From Planctomyces sp. SH-PL62 (GTDB lineage Bacteria > Planctomycetota > Planctomycetia > Planctomycetales > Planctomycetaceae): 44,708 nucleotides of DNA. A model generated the notes under the pieces. It saw only the letters and a list, made by a program, of their open reading frames with translations. It did no database searches and was not told where the DNA came from. How positions within the stretch are numbered: the first letter of the stretch is position 1; each line of letters starts with the position of its first letter. The translations under genes were made by a program, and so were the position numbers. Location: the NCBI GenBank assembly GCA_945893045.1, contig CAMDEA010000058.1:1-44708 (forward strand), written 5' to 3'. Positions 1 to 8,194 of this stretch are shown here, piece after piece.

Positions 1-392
1 ATGTGATCGCCGGAGAGGATCAGCACCTGCTTCGACCGCGCCTTCTCAATCGAGTAGATGTTTTGATAGACGGCGTTCGCGGTGCCGGTGTACCACTCCT
101 CGCCGATGCGCTGCTGCGGCGGCAGGATGTCGATGAACTCGTCGAGTTCACGGCAGAGGAATCTCCAGGCGAGATTGATGTGCCGGTCGAGGCTGGCCGC
201 TTTGTACTGCGTCAGCACCAGAATCCGCCGCAGCCCGCTGTTGACGCAGTTCGAGAGCGTGAAATCAATGATGCGATAACAACCGCCAAACGGCACAGCG
301 GGCTTCGCTCGGTCACGAGTCAGCGGCTGCAACCGCTCTCCCTTACCGCCCGCGAGCAACAACGTCACGACGTCTCGCATCCGAAGCCTCAT
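1..392 (-). CDS. glgC: Glucose-1-phosphate adenylyltransferase, N-terminal part (cut by window edge)
   Basis: Makes ADP-glucose from glucose-1-phosphate and ATP for glycogen synthesis. Read on the minus strand, the protein starts [20 protein letters not shown], which holds the nucleotidyltransferase signature [15 protein letters not shown]. It continues with [21 protein letters not shown] and, near the edge, LILSGDH, all typical of GlgC. About 130 codons are present; the rest lies beyond base 1. The start is the ATG at 392; an in-frame ATG at 380 is an alternative. The gene is divergent from trxB, with a REPIN-like palindrome between them. The family assignment is secure from motifs; the start is less so. 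Confidence 0.9.
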   Translation of the reverse strand, partial: MRLRMRDVVTLLLAGGKGERLQPLTRDRAKPAVPFGGCYRIIDFTLSNCVNSGLRRILVLTQYKAASLDRHINLAWRFLCRELDEFIDILPPQQRIGEEWYTGTANAVYQNIYSIEKARSKQVLILSGDH

Positions 393-505
393 TTCATGGA
401 AGTGGTCGAGTCTGCGGGGCGGATTATCAAGACTTCTTTCGCGGGAGCAATTCACTCGCCGGTGATTTGCCGTCCGCCGCGTCATTCGCCTATTGTTTGC
501 ACGCT

Positions 506-587
506 GTAGGTCAGCCTTTCCAGGCTGACCCGAACGCTTCCCAGAACGTCGATTGCGCATCCCGTCAGCCTGGAGAGGCTGACCTAC
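506..587. repeat. REPIN-like palindrome, family 1 copy A
   Basis: The element begins GTAGGTCAGCC and ends GGCTGACCTAC. It contains two hairpins: GGTCAGCCT-ttcc-AGGCTGACC at 509-530 and GTCAGCCT-ggag-AGGCTGAC at 564-583. A non-conserved spacer separates them. A second copy lies at 2865-2947. It ends directly before the GAGGAG ribosome-binding site of trxB, so it would be in the trxB leader. It also lies upstream of glgC. Confidence 0.8.
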
Positions 588-599
588 GAGGAGTTCCCT

Positions 600-1661
600 G
601 TGTCTGATCATCCCGAACATGTCGTCATCATCGGCTCCGGCCCGGCCGGCTGGGCTGCCGCGATTTATTGTGCACGCGCCAGTCTCAAACCGCTCTGCAT
701 CGAAGGGGCAATGACCGAGGAAAACCGCATCAAAGGGACGCTTCCCAAAGGACAACTCGCACTGACCAGCGAGATTGAAAACTATCCTGGCTTTCCCGCT
801 GGCAACCTGAACGAGTACCTCAAGACCGCGATCAGCGACGGCCGTAAGATGATGCTCAACCCCGACGCCTCGCACGGAATCGACGGCCCGGATCTTGTCG
901 AACTGATGCGACAGCAAGCCACCAACTTCGGCACGCGAGTCATCACCGACGACGTGGTCGATGTTAACCTGAGCCAGCATCCGTTCGTGCTGAAGACCCT
1001 CGAAGGGCAAACGATCCGCGCATTGTCCGTCATCGTCGCAACCGGCGCGCGAGCCAATTATCTCGGCCTGGACAGCGAAGAGCGTTACAAGAATCGTGGC
1101 GTCTCTGCCTGCGCCGTCTGCGACGGTGCGTTGCCACGCTTTCGCAACAAGCCGCTGGTCGTCGTCGGCGGAGGCGACAGCGCGATGGAAGAGGCCAGCT
1201 ACCTCTCGAAGTTCGCTTCAAAGGTCTACATCACGCACCGCCGCGACACGTTCCGCGCCAGCAAGATCATGGCCGAACGAGTCCTCAAGAATCCGAAGAT
1301 CGAAGTGAAATGGAACACGGTCGTCGAAGAAGTGCTCGGCGACGAGAAGGCCGGAGTCACCGGAGTCCGTCTGCAAAGCACGCTCGATAAGTCGAAGACT
1401 GAGCAAATCGATTGCTCCGGCTACTTCTGTGCGATCGGTCACACGCCGAACACCGACTTCCTCAAAGGCCAACTGAAACTGACCGAGAAGAAGTACATCG
1501 TTTGGACAACGGCGCAACGAACATACACGACCATTGATGGAGTCTTCGCTGCGGGCGACGTTGCCGACGACTACTACCGCCAAGCCATCACCGCCGCTGG
1601 CAGCGGCTGCCAAGCCGCCCTTGATGCCGAACGCTGGCTCGCTGCCAAGGGCTTTGAATAA
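600..1661 (+). CDS. trxB: Thioredoxin reductase (FAD/NADPH dithiol type)
   Basis: Transfers electrons from NADPH through FAD to oxidised thioredoxin in the cytoplasm. The 353-residue protein has the N-terminal FAD-binding GxGPAG motif ([12 protein letters not shown]), the redox motif CAVC at residues 171-174 followed by DGALP, the NADPH-binding GGGDSAMEE motif, and the C-terminal FAD motif FAAGDVADD. Length is slightly above the usual ~315-320 because of an insertion around residues 38-55. The start is GTG at 600, preceded by GAGGAG at 588-593. A thioredoxin gene (trxA) lies 32 kb downstream in this window. Confidence 0.93.
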   Translation: MSDHPEHVVIIGSGPAGWAAAIYCARASLKPLCIEGAMTEENRIKGTLPKGQLALTSEIENYPGFPAGNLNEYLKTAISDGRKMMLNPDASHGIDGPDLVELMRQQATNFGTRVITDDVVDVNLSQHPFVLKTLEGQTIRALSVIVATGARANYLGLDSEERYKNRGVSACAVCDGALPRFRNKPLVVVGGGDSAMEEASYLSKFASKVYITHRRDTFRASKIMAERVLKNPKIEVKWNTVVEEVLGDEKAGVTGVRLQSTLDKSKTEQIDCSGYFCAIGHTPNTDFLKGQLKLTEKKYIVWTTAQRTYTTIDGVFAAGDVADDYYRQAITAAGSGCQAALDAERWLAAKGFE

Positions 1662-1713
1662 CACCCGGCCGAATGCCGATCGTCGTTATCTCACTTTTTC
1701 TGGAAACCTCACC

Positions 1714-2868
1714 ATGCTCACCAAAGAAGGCTGTCTCTCTCGTCGTGCCCGTCTCTGGAACGTCGTGCCGAAGGATGTCGAGTGGTTGCTGATCGCCGAT
1801 CCGCGGCACGTCAAATACCTCGCGAACTTCTGGATTCCGGCGTTCAGCTTTTCCGGCGGCGAGCGGGCGTTGCTGCTGCTCGAACGGGACGGCAAAGCCT
1901 CGCTGCTGGGCGATAACTTCGCGTTGAAGTCCGGCATCGGCGATCCGCTCGAAGTCGAGAAGATCGCCGAGACTTGGTACGACCACCAACACTCGGTCGA
2001 GAACCGCGATCACGTCTTGTTCAAAGCGGTGCAGCAAGTCGCCGGCAAACTGCGCGGCCGCAAGGGAGCCATCGAAGCAGAGTGGCTGCCAGTCGGAGCA
2101 CTCAATGCCATCGGGGCTGGCAACGTGGAACTCTCTCCTGTCGAACTCGGCACGCTGCTGCGGACTCTGCGACGACGCAAAGACCCGGACGAAATCGCGC
2201 TAATGGAGCAGTGCATGCGAGCCACTGACGCCGGACAAGCCTGGGCTCGCGAGAACATCAAAGCCGGAATGACCGAACTCGACGTCTATCGCGGCGTCCA
2301 ATCAGCGACGCTCCAAGCCGCCGGCCGAGTCGGTATCGTCTACGGCGACTTCCGAGTCTCCAGCGCGACCGCTCCCAAAGCGGGTGGCTTGCCAACTCAG
2401 CACGTTCTCGAAAACGGCGAGCTGTTCGTGCTCGATTACTCGCTGAGTTTGGAAGGCTATCGCAGCGACTTCACGAACGTCGTCGCCATCGGCACGCCGT
2501 CGGCTCAACAGCGTGAAGTCTTCGCCGTCTGCCAAGCCGCGATGGCGGCCGGCGAAAAAGTCTTCAAAGCCGGCGCACGAGCCGCCGATGTCTACCACGC
2601 CGCGAGTGCTCAATACGTCAATTCGTCCTTCGCGGCTCAGGGCTACAACAAACTCACCCACCACGCCGGCCACGGTATCGGCCTCGCACATCCGGAAGCA
2701 CCGATCCTCGTCCCGCAATCGGAAGACATCCTGGAAGCCGGCGACGTCGTCACGCTCGAACCCGGCTTGTACGTCGCGGGAGTCGGCGGAGTCCGCATCG
2801 AGCACAACTATCTCATCACCGACACCGGCTACCGCCGTCTCAGCAACCACATCATCGCACTTTCGTAG
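1714..2868 (+). CDS. M24-family metallopeptidase (Xaa-Pro aminopeptidase/prolidase-like)
   Basis: Predicted cytoplasmic metallopeptidase that removes or cleaves next to proline. The 384-residue protein has an N-terminal creatinase-like domain and a C-terminal pita-bread domain. The five expected metal ligands are visible: D241 (FVLDYS), D252 (SDFTN), H320 (HAGHGIG), E349 (TLEPG) and E363 (RIEHN). The ATG at 1714 was chosen because an upstream in-frame start would overlap trxB and add 60 residues without family character. The stop codon TAG is part of the GTAG foot of the REPIN at 2865. Substrate (dipeptide or Xaa-Pro peptide) cannot be decided from sequence. Confidence 0.87.
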   Translation: MLTKEGCLSRRARLWNVVPKDVEWLLIADPRHVKYLANFWIPAFSFSGGERALLLLERDGKASLLGDNFALKSGIGDPLEVEKIAETWYDHQHSVENRDHVLFKAVQQVAGKLRGRKGAIEAEWLPVGALNAIGAGNVELSPVELGTLLRTLRRRKDPDEIALMEQCMRATDAGQAWARENIKAGMTELDVYRGVQSATLQAAGRVGIVYGDFRVSSATAPKAGGLPTQHVLENGELFVLDYSLSLEGYRSDFTNVVAIGTPSAQQREVFAVCQAAMAAGEKVFKAGARAADVYHAASAQYVNSSFAAQGYNKLTHHAGHGIGLAHPEAPILVPQSEDILEAGDVVTLEPGLYVAGVGGVRIEHNYLITDTGYRRLSNHIIALS

Positions 2869-2947
2869 GTCAGCTTTTCTAAGCTGACCCGATTGCGCGA
2901 TCGGCGTCTTTTGAAGCATACGTGTCAGGCTAGAAAGCCTGACCTAC
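2865..2947. repeat. REPIN-like palindrome, family 1 copy B
   Basis: Same design as the copy at 506-587: GTAGGTCAGC at the left foot, GCCTGACCTAC at the right. The hairpins are GGTCAGCTT-ttct-AAGCTGACC and GTCAGGCT-agaa-AGCCTGAC. Stem bases differ from copy A but pairing is kept, so the structure looks conserved. It supplies the stop codon of the upstream peptidase gene and ends 11 bases before the serS start codon. Confidence 0.8.
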
Positions 2948-2958
2948 GGAGAACCTCG

Positions 2959-4236
2959 ATGCTCGATCTGCAATTCGTCTGCGACAACCGCGAAGCCATC
3001 GAACAAAACTGCCGCCATCGTGGCGTGGCCGTGGACCTCAGCCAACTTCTCAATCTTCGCGATCAGCGCAGCAAGTTGATCGTCGAAGGTGACAACCTGC
3101 GGCGCGACCAAAAGGAAATCTCGGCTCAGATCCCAAAGACGAAGGACGCCGACGAAAAGCAGAAGCTGATCGCACGCGGCAAAGAACTGCGCGAAGCGAT
3201 CGCCGCGAACGAGAAGCAAGTCGCCGATGTCGAACCGCAACTGCGCGAAGTGCTCGTCGGCATCCCGAACATGACGCATCCCGATGCTCCGGTCGGGCAA
3301 GAAGCGGACAGCAAAGTTCTGCGGATCGTCGGAGAGATCAAGAAGTTCGACTTCAAGGCTCTCGATCACGTCGCACTTGCCGAGAAGCACGACCTCATCG
3401 ACCTCGAAGCGGGAGCGCGAGTCACCGGACACGGCTTCTACTTTTTGAAGAACGAAGCCGTGCTGCTCGAACTGGCGTTGATTCAGTACGCCGTCGATAA
3501 GCTGCGCAAGGCCGGATTCACGCTGCACACGACACCGGACCTCGCACGCATGGATGTGCTCGAAGGCACTGGCTACATGCCGCGCGGTCCGGAGACGCAG
3601 ATTTATTCGATCACGGGGACCGACCTGAGCCTCGTCGCGACGGCCGAGATCACGCTCGGTGGCATGTTGAAGGATCACATCCTCGACGTCGAAAAGCTGC
3701 CGCTGAAGTACGCCGGCATCTCGCATTGCTTCCGCACCGAGGCGGGTGCTCACGGCAAGGCGACGAAGGGGATCTACCGCGTGCATCAATTCACGAAGGT
3801 CGAGATGTTCGGCTTCACCGCGCCGGACCTCGCCGAGTCCAACAAGTTCCACGAACTGATCCTGAGCATCGAGGAAGACATCTTCCAAGGCTTGGGCATT
3901 CCGTACCGAGTGCTCGACATCGCCAGCGGCGACCTGGGCGGCCCGGCGTACCGCAAATTCGACCTCGAAGCCTGGATGCCCGGCCGCGGCGAAGCAGGCG
4001 AGTGGGGCGAGATCACCTCCGCCTCCAATTGCACCGACTTCCAAGCTCGACGCCTCGGCATCCGCTGCAAGCAACCCGACAAGAAGGGAACGCAATTCGT
4101 CCACACGCTCAACGGCACCGCCGTCGCCATCACGCGAGCCATGATCGCCCTCCTCGAAAACCATCAACAGCCCGACGGCAGCATCGTCATCCCGGAAGTA
4201 CTGAGAAAGTGGATGGGGATTGAGCGGATTGGGTAA
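2959..4236 (+). CDS. serS: Seryl-tRNA synthetase
   Basis: Charges tRNA-Ser (and tRNA-Sec where present) with serine. The 425-residue protein starts MLDLQFVCDNREAIEQN and has the long N-terminal coiled-coil arm (residues about 30-110). The class II core includes motif 2 (FRTEAGAHGKAT, from residue 258) and motif 3 near residue 352 (EITSASNCTDFQARR). Length is normal. The ATG at 2959 follows GGAG at 2948-2951. Its last 133 bases have a near-identical second copy at 4804-4936, after a toxin-antitoxin module, so this 3' end may have been rebuilt by an integration event. Confidence 0.96.
   Translation: MLDLQFVCDNREAIEQNCRHRGVAVDLSQLLNLRDQRSKLIVEGDNLRRDQKEISAQIPKTKDADEKQKLIARGKELREAIAANEKQVADVEPQLREVLVGIPNMTHPDAPVGQEADSKVLRIVGEIKKFDFKALDHVALAEKHDLIDLEAGARVTGHGFYFLKNEAVLLELALIQYAVDKLRKAGFTLHTTPDLARMDVLEGTGYMPRGPETQIYSITGTDLSLVATAEITLGGMLKDHILDVEKLPLKYAGISHCFRTEAGAHGKATKGIYRVHQFTKVEMFGFTAPDLAESNKFHELILSIEEDIFQGLGIPYRVLDIASGDLGGPAYRKFDLEAWMPGRGEAGEWGEITSASNCTDFQARRLGIRCKQPDKKGTQFVHTLNGTAVAITRAMIALLENHQQPDGSIVIPEVLRKWMGIERIG
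4100..4232 (+). repeat. Direct repeat, serS 3' end copy 1
   Basis: The last coding part of serS. It matches 4804-4936 over 133 bases with about seven substitutions and no gaps (constant offset of 704). It forms the left boundary of the toxin-antitoxin patch. Confidence 0.92.
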
Positions 4237-4317
4237 CGACGTCTCTCCGTTTGAACGCACTGGCAATCGACTCGTATTCAGGCTTCAATGCCCCGGTCCA
4301 AACGTCAGGGATACGTC

Positions 4318-4566
4318 GTGATTTATCAGGTCGAGTTCAAGCCGCGAGCCATCAAAGACCTCAAAGTCTTGCCCGTGGCAGAGCATCGCCGCGTGGTCTC
4401 AAAGATCGAAGTGTTGCAGAACAACCTCGGAGGAGACGTCAAACAGTTGACCAACTTCACGACGGAGTACCGATTGCGTGTGGGAAACTACCGAGTCTTG
4501 TTTGAAGTCGAAGACGACAAGGTCATTGTTTATCGCATCGTCCATCGGAAAGACGCCTACCGTTAG
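4318..4566 (+). CDS. RelE/ParE-family toxin
   Basis: Probable toxin of a type II toxin-antitoxin pair; RelE members cut mRNA on the ribosome and ParE members poison gyrase, and the sequence does not settle which. The 82-residue product from the GTG at 4318 begins VIYQVEFKPRAIKDLKVLP. It contains EHRRVVSKIEVLQ, a basic YRLRVGNYRVLFEV strand pair and ends VYRIVHRKDAYR, all typical of the RelE fold. An ATG at 4288 would add ten residues, but family N-termini favour 4318. The antitoxin gene follows nine bases later, so the toxin comes first. The pair sits between two copies of the serS 3' end. Confidence 0.78.
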   Translation: MIYQVEFKPRAIKDLKVLPVAEHRRVVSKIEVLQNNLGGDVKQLTNFTTEYRLRVGNYRVLFEVEDDKVIVYRIVHRKDAYR

Positions 4567-4575
4567 CCGGAGTCC

Positions 4576-4785
4576 ATGATGTTGAAGTTGAAACTGCATC
4601 CCGAAATCCTGGTCAAAGATGGCCAGAAGCAATTCGCCGTCCTGCCGTATGAGGAGTTCTTGGCGATCCAAGAACGACTGGCCGACGCCGACGACCTCTT
4701 GGAACTTCGCAAAGCAAAACGAGCTGAAGGCCGGAAACGCTCCGTCCCGTTGACCGAGGTGAAGCGACAACTGGGATTGCGATAG
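4576..4785 (+). CDS. Phd/YefM-like antitoxin
   Basis: Small 69-residue protein, start ATG at 4576 (a second ATG follows at once). It shows the pattern of Phd/YefM-type antitoxins: a [21 protein letters not shown] segment, then a charged helical tail ([10 protein letters not shown]) and the end SLTEVK-like [13 protein letters not shown]. It would neutralise the toxin encoded just upstream and may autoregulate the operon. Toxin-first order is less usual for this class but known in RelE pairs such as HigBA. No operator was identified. Confidence 0.65.
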   Translation: MMLKLKLHPEILVKDGQKQFAVLPYEEFLAIQERLADADDLLELRKAKRAEGRKRSVPLTEVKRQLGLR

Positions 4786-4803
4786 CGATTAGCGTCGGCA
4801 CCC

Positions 4804-4936
4804 TCCACACGCACAACGGCACCGCCGTCGCGATCACGCAAGCCATGATCGCCCTCCTCGAAAACCAACAACAACCCGACGGCAGCATCGTCATCCCGGA
4901 AGTGCTGAGAAAGTGGATGGGGATTGGGCGGATTGG
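4804..4936 (+). pseudogene. serS 3'-end remnant (direct repeat copy 2)
   Basis: Encodes a version of the last ~44 residues of seryl-tRNA synthetase ([31 protein letters not shown]) with no upstream synthetase sequence. About 95% identical in DNA to 4100-4232; roughly four of the seven changes alter the residue (for example R to Q and E to G). It has no start and no role as a gene. It marks the right boundary of a ~570-base insert carrying the toxin-antitoxin pair. Confidence 0.88.
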
Positions 4937-5031
4937 ACAACAGCAGCAAGAAGACACTGAGTTCGCCGTTGTTGTTCCGAGCATCCTTTTGTGCTGCGTC
5001 AATAAGTCACGTTCCACAGGGATTGAACGCA

Positions 5032-5805
5032 ATGGAACCAATACCACGACGAGTTTGCGAGAAGCTCAAGCACTACGTTTATCTTTACATCGACCCGCGC
5101 GACAAACTTCCCTTCTACGTCGGCAAGGGCAAGGGCAATCGGGTACTCGCTCATCTCAACGACGCAACCGAAACCGAAAAAGTCACACGCATCCGCGAAC
5201 TACGCAAACTCGGTCGGCCACCAATCATTGAAATTCTCAAGTACGGCCTCACTGAACGTGAAGCCTTCTTGGTCGAATCATCCGCGATCGAGTTGCTCGG
5301 AATCGATCAACTCACGAACCGCGTGAAAGGCCATCATGCCGCTGAGAATGGGCGTGGACGATTAACGGACATCATTGACGAACTAGACGCTGAAGATGTC
5401 GCGATCAGCCACTCCGCGATTCTGATCAATATCAGTCGGCTCTACCGTTACGGGATGTCGCCGGTTGAACTTTACAACGTCACTCGCGGTGTCTGGAAAG
5501 TCGGCAAGCGCAGGTCAAAAGCAGAATTTGCATTCGCGGTTTACGGCGGAATTGTTCGTGCTGTCTATCGAATAGCCGCATGGGTGCCGGCTGGCTCAAC
5601 GATGACAGATCGCAATTATGCCGAAAAAGAATACGAACTCACTGAGCGATTCGAATTTGTTGGACAGTTGGCAGAAGAAAAGATTCAACGAAAGTATGTC
5701 GGAAAAAGCGTCACGCAGTATTTTGCCAAAGGATCACAGAACCCTATCAAGTATGTGAACTGCGATGAGCGGAAACGACTTCGGCCTGATGATCGGCAAC
5801 AGTAG
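5032..5805 (+). CDS. GIY-YIG (LEM3-like) endonuclease-domain protein
   Basis: 257-residue protein. The N-terminal ~100 residues match a LEM3-like GIY-YIG nuclease: YVYLYIDP, then [10 protein letters not shown], a helix with ELRKLGRP, and the [16 protein letters not shown] segment carrying the likely catalytic Glu. The C-terminal part ([42 protein letters not shown]) is a domain of unknown function often joined to this nuclease. The ATG at 5032 was chosen because the family begins just before KLKHYVYLY; an upstream extension would read through the serS remnant. The gene looks less GC-biased than its neighbours, which fits recent transfer. Role unknown; DNA repair, mobile-element or defence roles are all possible. 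Confidence 0.7.
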   Translation: MEPIPRRVCEKLKHYVYLYIDPRDKLPFYVGKGKGNRVLAHLNDATETEKVTRIRELRKLGRPPIIEILKYGLTEREAFLVESSAIELLGIDQLTNRVKGHHAAENGRGRLTDIIDELDAEDVAISHSAILINISRLYRYGMSPVELYNVTRGVWKVGKRRSKAEFAFAVYGGIVRAVYRIAAWVPAGSTMTDRNYAEKEYELTERFEFVGQLAEEKIQRKYVGKSVTQYFAKGSQNPIKYVNCDERKRLRPDDRQQ

Positions 5806-5876
5806 CTCAGAAGGTCACCGCCAACGGCTCCACAAACACGAGCGCGGCATCGTGACACATTCCGCAAACCGGCGAG

Positions 5877-6359
5877 CTATTTCTTCCGCCGGTAGTGAGC
5901 CTTCATGAACGGGTGCCATTGGCCGTCGTCGCCGAGAATTTGCGACGAGAGCGTGCGGTGATCGTCGCTGACGAACTCGATGATGTCCTGGTACTTGGCC
6001 AGCCCCTCGCCCGTGAATTTCGGCCCCTCGGTGTCCAGCGTGAGCACCTTCTCGGCCGCATCGAGCGAGCCGTCGTAAACCCACAGGCGAGTCATCACCG
6101 ACGCGATGAACGTCCCCACGAAGCGTTTCGTTTGCGGGTCATAGCCGAGCGTCATAATCGACTGGCAGGTGCCGCCGCCATCTGGCATCTCGCCCTGTCC
6201 CTCGCCGATGGTCCACATTCCTCCGAGCGACCGGACGACTTCGCTGCCTGTTGATTTCATCGGCGTTTGATCCGGTCCCATGCTGCATTCACCCTCGAAG
6301 GTCCATTCGCCGACGAGTCTTTGAAGCCACTGATGCTCTTTCTGAGGTTCTCCGTGCAT
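5877..6359 (-). CDS. DUF1579 family protein
   Basis: 160-residue protein of unknown function, start ATG at 6359 (MHGEPQKEHQWLQRLVGEW). The opening WLQRLVGEWTFEGE, the central GGGTCQSIMTLGYDPQTKRFVGTF and WVYDGSLD are typical of DUF1579, which has a lipocalin/THAP4-like barrel. No signal peptide or membrane segment. It lies 66 bases after the end of a minus-strand secreted protein gene and could be its operon partner. Confidence 0.75.
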   Translation of the reverse strand: MHGEPQKEHQWLQRLVGEWTFEGECSMGPDQTPMKSTGSEVVRSLGGMWTIGEGQGEMPDGGGTCQSIMTLGYDPQTKRFVGTFIASVMTRLWVYDGSLDAAEKVLTLDTEGPKFTGEGLAKYQDIIEFVSDDHRTLSSQILGDDGQWHPFMKAHYRRKK

Positions 6360-6425
6360 CGTTAGTTTCCTACATGATGAATTGGGAGGGCGACATCTCG
6401 GACAGAAAAGAGTCGAATGCACGTC

Positions 6426-7988
6426 TCATTTCACGTCAAGCGCGAAGAGCCGAGCATTTCGGAGGGCAAATTCGAGATGCACCCGCTGGCCACGGAGTGC
6501 GGAGAGCTTGCCTTTCCACTCCACAGGCGCTGCGAGCGAATCGGACGTAATGGGGCGACAATCGGCGGAACTGAAACCGGGGATTGGCTTGCCGTCCGAG
6601 TCGGTGATCTGCACTCGCACTTCGCCGCGCGGAGCATCGACGTTCAAGGTCAACGCTTCGGCGTCGAGCGTCATCAGCGGCGTCGTGATTATTCCGATCT
6701 GATCGCCGGCTTGGCGAGCGACGAAGCGATCGCGTTGCACTTTGACAAGGCCAAGCTGGCGATCGACCGAGCGCTGGTATTTGTGTCCCCAGCGATAGCC
6801 GGCGTAGTAGAGAAACACTTCATCTCCGAAGGGAACCGCGCTGCCGATCCACGACATTGCATGGTCCCATGTGCCAACTCGCGGGTCAGGCTCGAAGAAT
6901 TTGTCGGTGTGGTGGTCGCGATGCCAAGTCTCGCCGTCGCGAGTCCACGCCAGGGCCGTGTAACCCATGCCCGCCCCCTTTTCGATTCCGACATTGGCTC
7001 GTCGTTCGGCTTTGCCACCGCCGTTGGCGGCGACAGCCTCCGGCGGCACACCTTCTGGAGAGAGGTCGTCGCGCAGCACACGCATGAAAGCGAGGATCAG
7101 ATCGCCGCGAACCAAGAACCCGTCGATCCCGTAGGACTGAGTGATTCCCGAATCTTTTTCGTCGGGTGAGAAGACCAGCTTCGGCTCGCTCCAAGATTTG
7201 AAGTCTTGGCTGAAACTCGTGAGGCTGCGGCGAATGGTCGCGGTGACTTTTCTCCGCTCGGCGTTGGTCCAAGTGTATGGCCCCTCCAATTTGCCAATCA
7301 GGAGATAGCGTTGGCGAATCGGATCGAAGCCTGCGGACCAGATGTCTTCGCCATTATGCACTGGAAGCACCGGCTTGCCGCCGTCATGCAGCGTCCACTG
7401 CCGGCCATCCGGCGAGAACGCGACACGCGGCCCGACCCGTCTCCCGGCATCGAAGTACAGCATCTTGTACCGTTCGGCCGCCGTCGGATGCGACGGCCCA
7501 TCGTCCACAACGCTGGCACCAAAACGGACGCTCCCGTCGTCCTTCAGCGACGTGAGCCGCTCATACGGTCCGGGCCAGCGGATGCCGTCCGACGATTCCA
7601 GAAAACCGGTCGCGCCATACCACTCGCCATCGGCGGGATTGTCGACGACATCGACGTTGTACCACATCCGAAAAGGCTTCTCGCGCGACGCCGTCGGATT
7701 GTGCAGGACCGTAAAGAACGGCTGCCAGTTCTGATGCTCCAAAGAGCTGGTGACGATTGGTCCGTCGTGAAATCGTTGCGGTTGGATCACCTTGCGCACG
7801 ACGCCGACGCTGCGTGCGATGAGATGCTCGTCCAACAGCAGATGCGGGCCCTTTCTGAGAGCGATCGGTTCGCGTGCGTCCGCCCGTTTCGCTGGTTGCT
7901 CGACATTGTTGTGACTGGATTCCGCCGCGATCACCTGAGTCGTGATCAAAAGATGCCAGACCGTGAGGAATAGGATTCCCGGCTTCAT
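6426..7988 (-). CDS. Secreted beta-propeller glycosidase-like protein
   Basis: 520 residues with an N-terminal signal peptide (MKPGILFLTVWHLLITTQV, cut near AAES). The body has repeated blade-like motifs: FRMWYNV, SSDGIRWPGP, YKMLYFDAG, AFSPDGRQWTLHDG, AWTRDGETWHRD and FLYYAGYRWG. These resemble the five-bladed propeller of GH32/43/68-type glycosidases as found in many planctomycete exported proteins. A C-terminal beta domain (residues ~430-520) follows. A catalytic set could not be assigned, so enzymatic activity is inferred only. Probable role: periplasmic or extracellular sugar processing. Confidence 0.65.
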   Translation of the reverse strand: MKPGILFLTVWHLLITTQVIAAESSHNNVEQPAKRADAREPIALRKGPHLLLDEHLIARSVGVVRKVIQPQRFHDGPIVTSSLEHQNWQPFFTVLHNPTASREKPFRMWYNVDVVDNPADGEWYGATGFLESSDGIRWPGPYERLTSLKDDGSVRFGASVVDDGPSHPTAAERYKMLYFDAGRRVGPRVAFSPDGRQWTLHDGGKPVLPVHNGEDIWSAGFDPIRQRYLLIGKLEGPYTWTNAERRKVTATIRRSLTSFSQDFKSWSEPKLVFSPDEKDSGITQSYGIDGFLVRGDLILAFMRVLRDDLSPEGVPPEAVAANGGGKAERRANVGIEKGAGMGYTALAWTRDGETWHRDHHTDKFFEPDPRVGTWDHAMSWIGSAVPFGDEVFLYYAGYRWGHKYQRSVDRQLGLVKVQRDRFVARQAGDQIGIITTPLMTLDAEALTLNVDAPRGEVRVQITDSDGKPIPGFSSADCRPITSDSLAAPVEWKGKLSALRGQRVHLEFALRNARLFALDVK

Positions 7989-8194
7989 GGTTCAGTCTCC
8001 TGGGACAATTCACTTGTCGCGGCGATCGGACTTTGCGGAAGCGTAACGGCAGCGAGAATCGGCCCCAACGTCGATGGAGAACGGCTGCGTGAGCGGCCGA
8101 ATCAGCAAGATCAGACTCAACAGTTGGTCGATCACCGTGTATCCTGACCCAACCCGAAAATGAACCACAACCGCACTCGAAGGACGTTGCCCAG

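Noticed and set aside
3..509. Plus-strand frame at the left edge
   Set aside because: The minus strand encodes the GlgC signature there; the plus frame has none.
2944..4266. Long open frame antisense to serS
   Set aside because: It mirrors the synthetase on the other strand and shows no domain or start-site support; GC-rich coding strands commonly leave such open antisense frames.
4924..5031. Longer N-terminus for the GIY-YIG gene starting in the serS remnant
   Set aside because: The extra residues come from the serS copy and the following non-family sequence; the domain starts just after the ATG at 5032.
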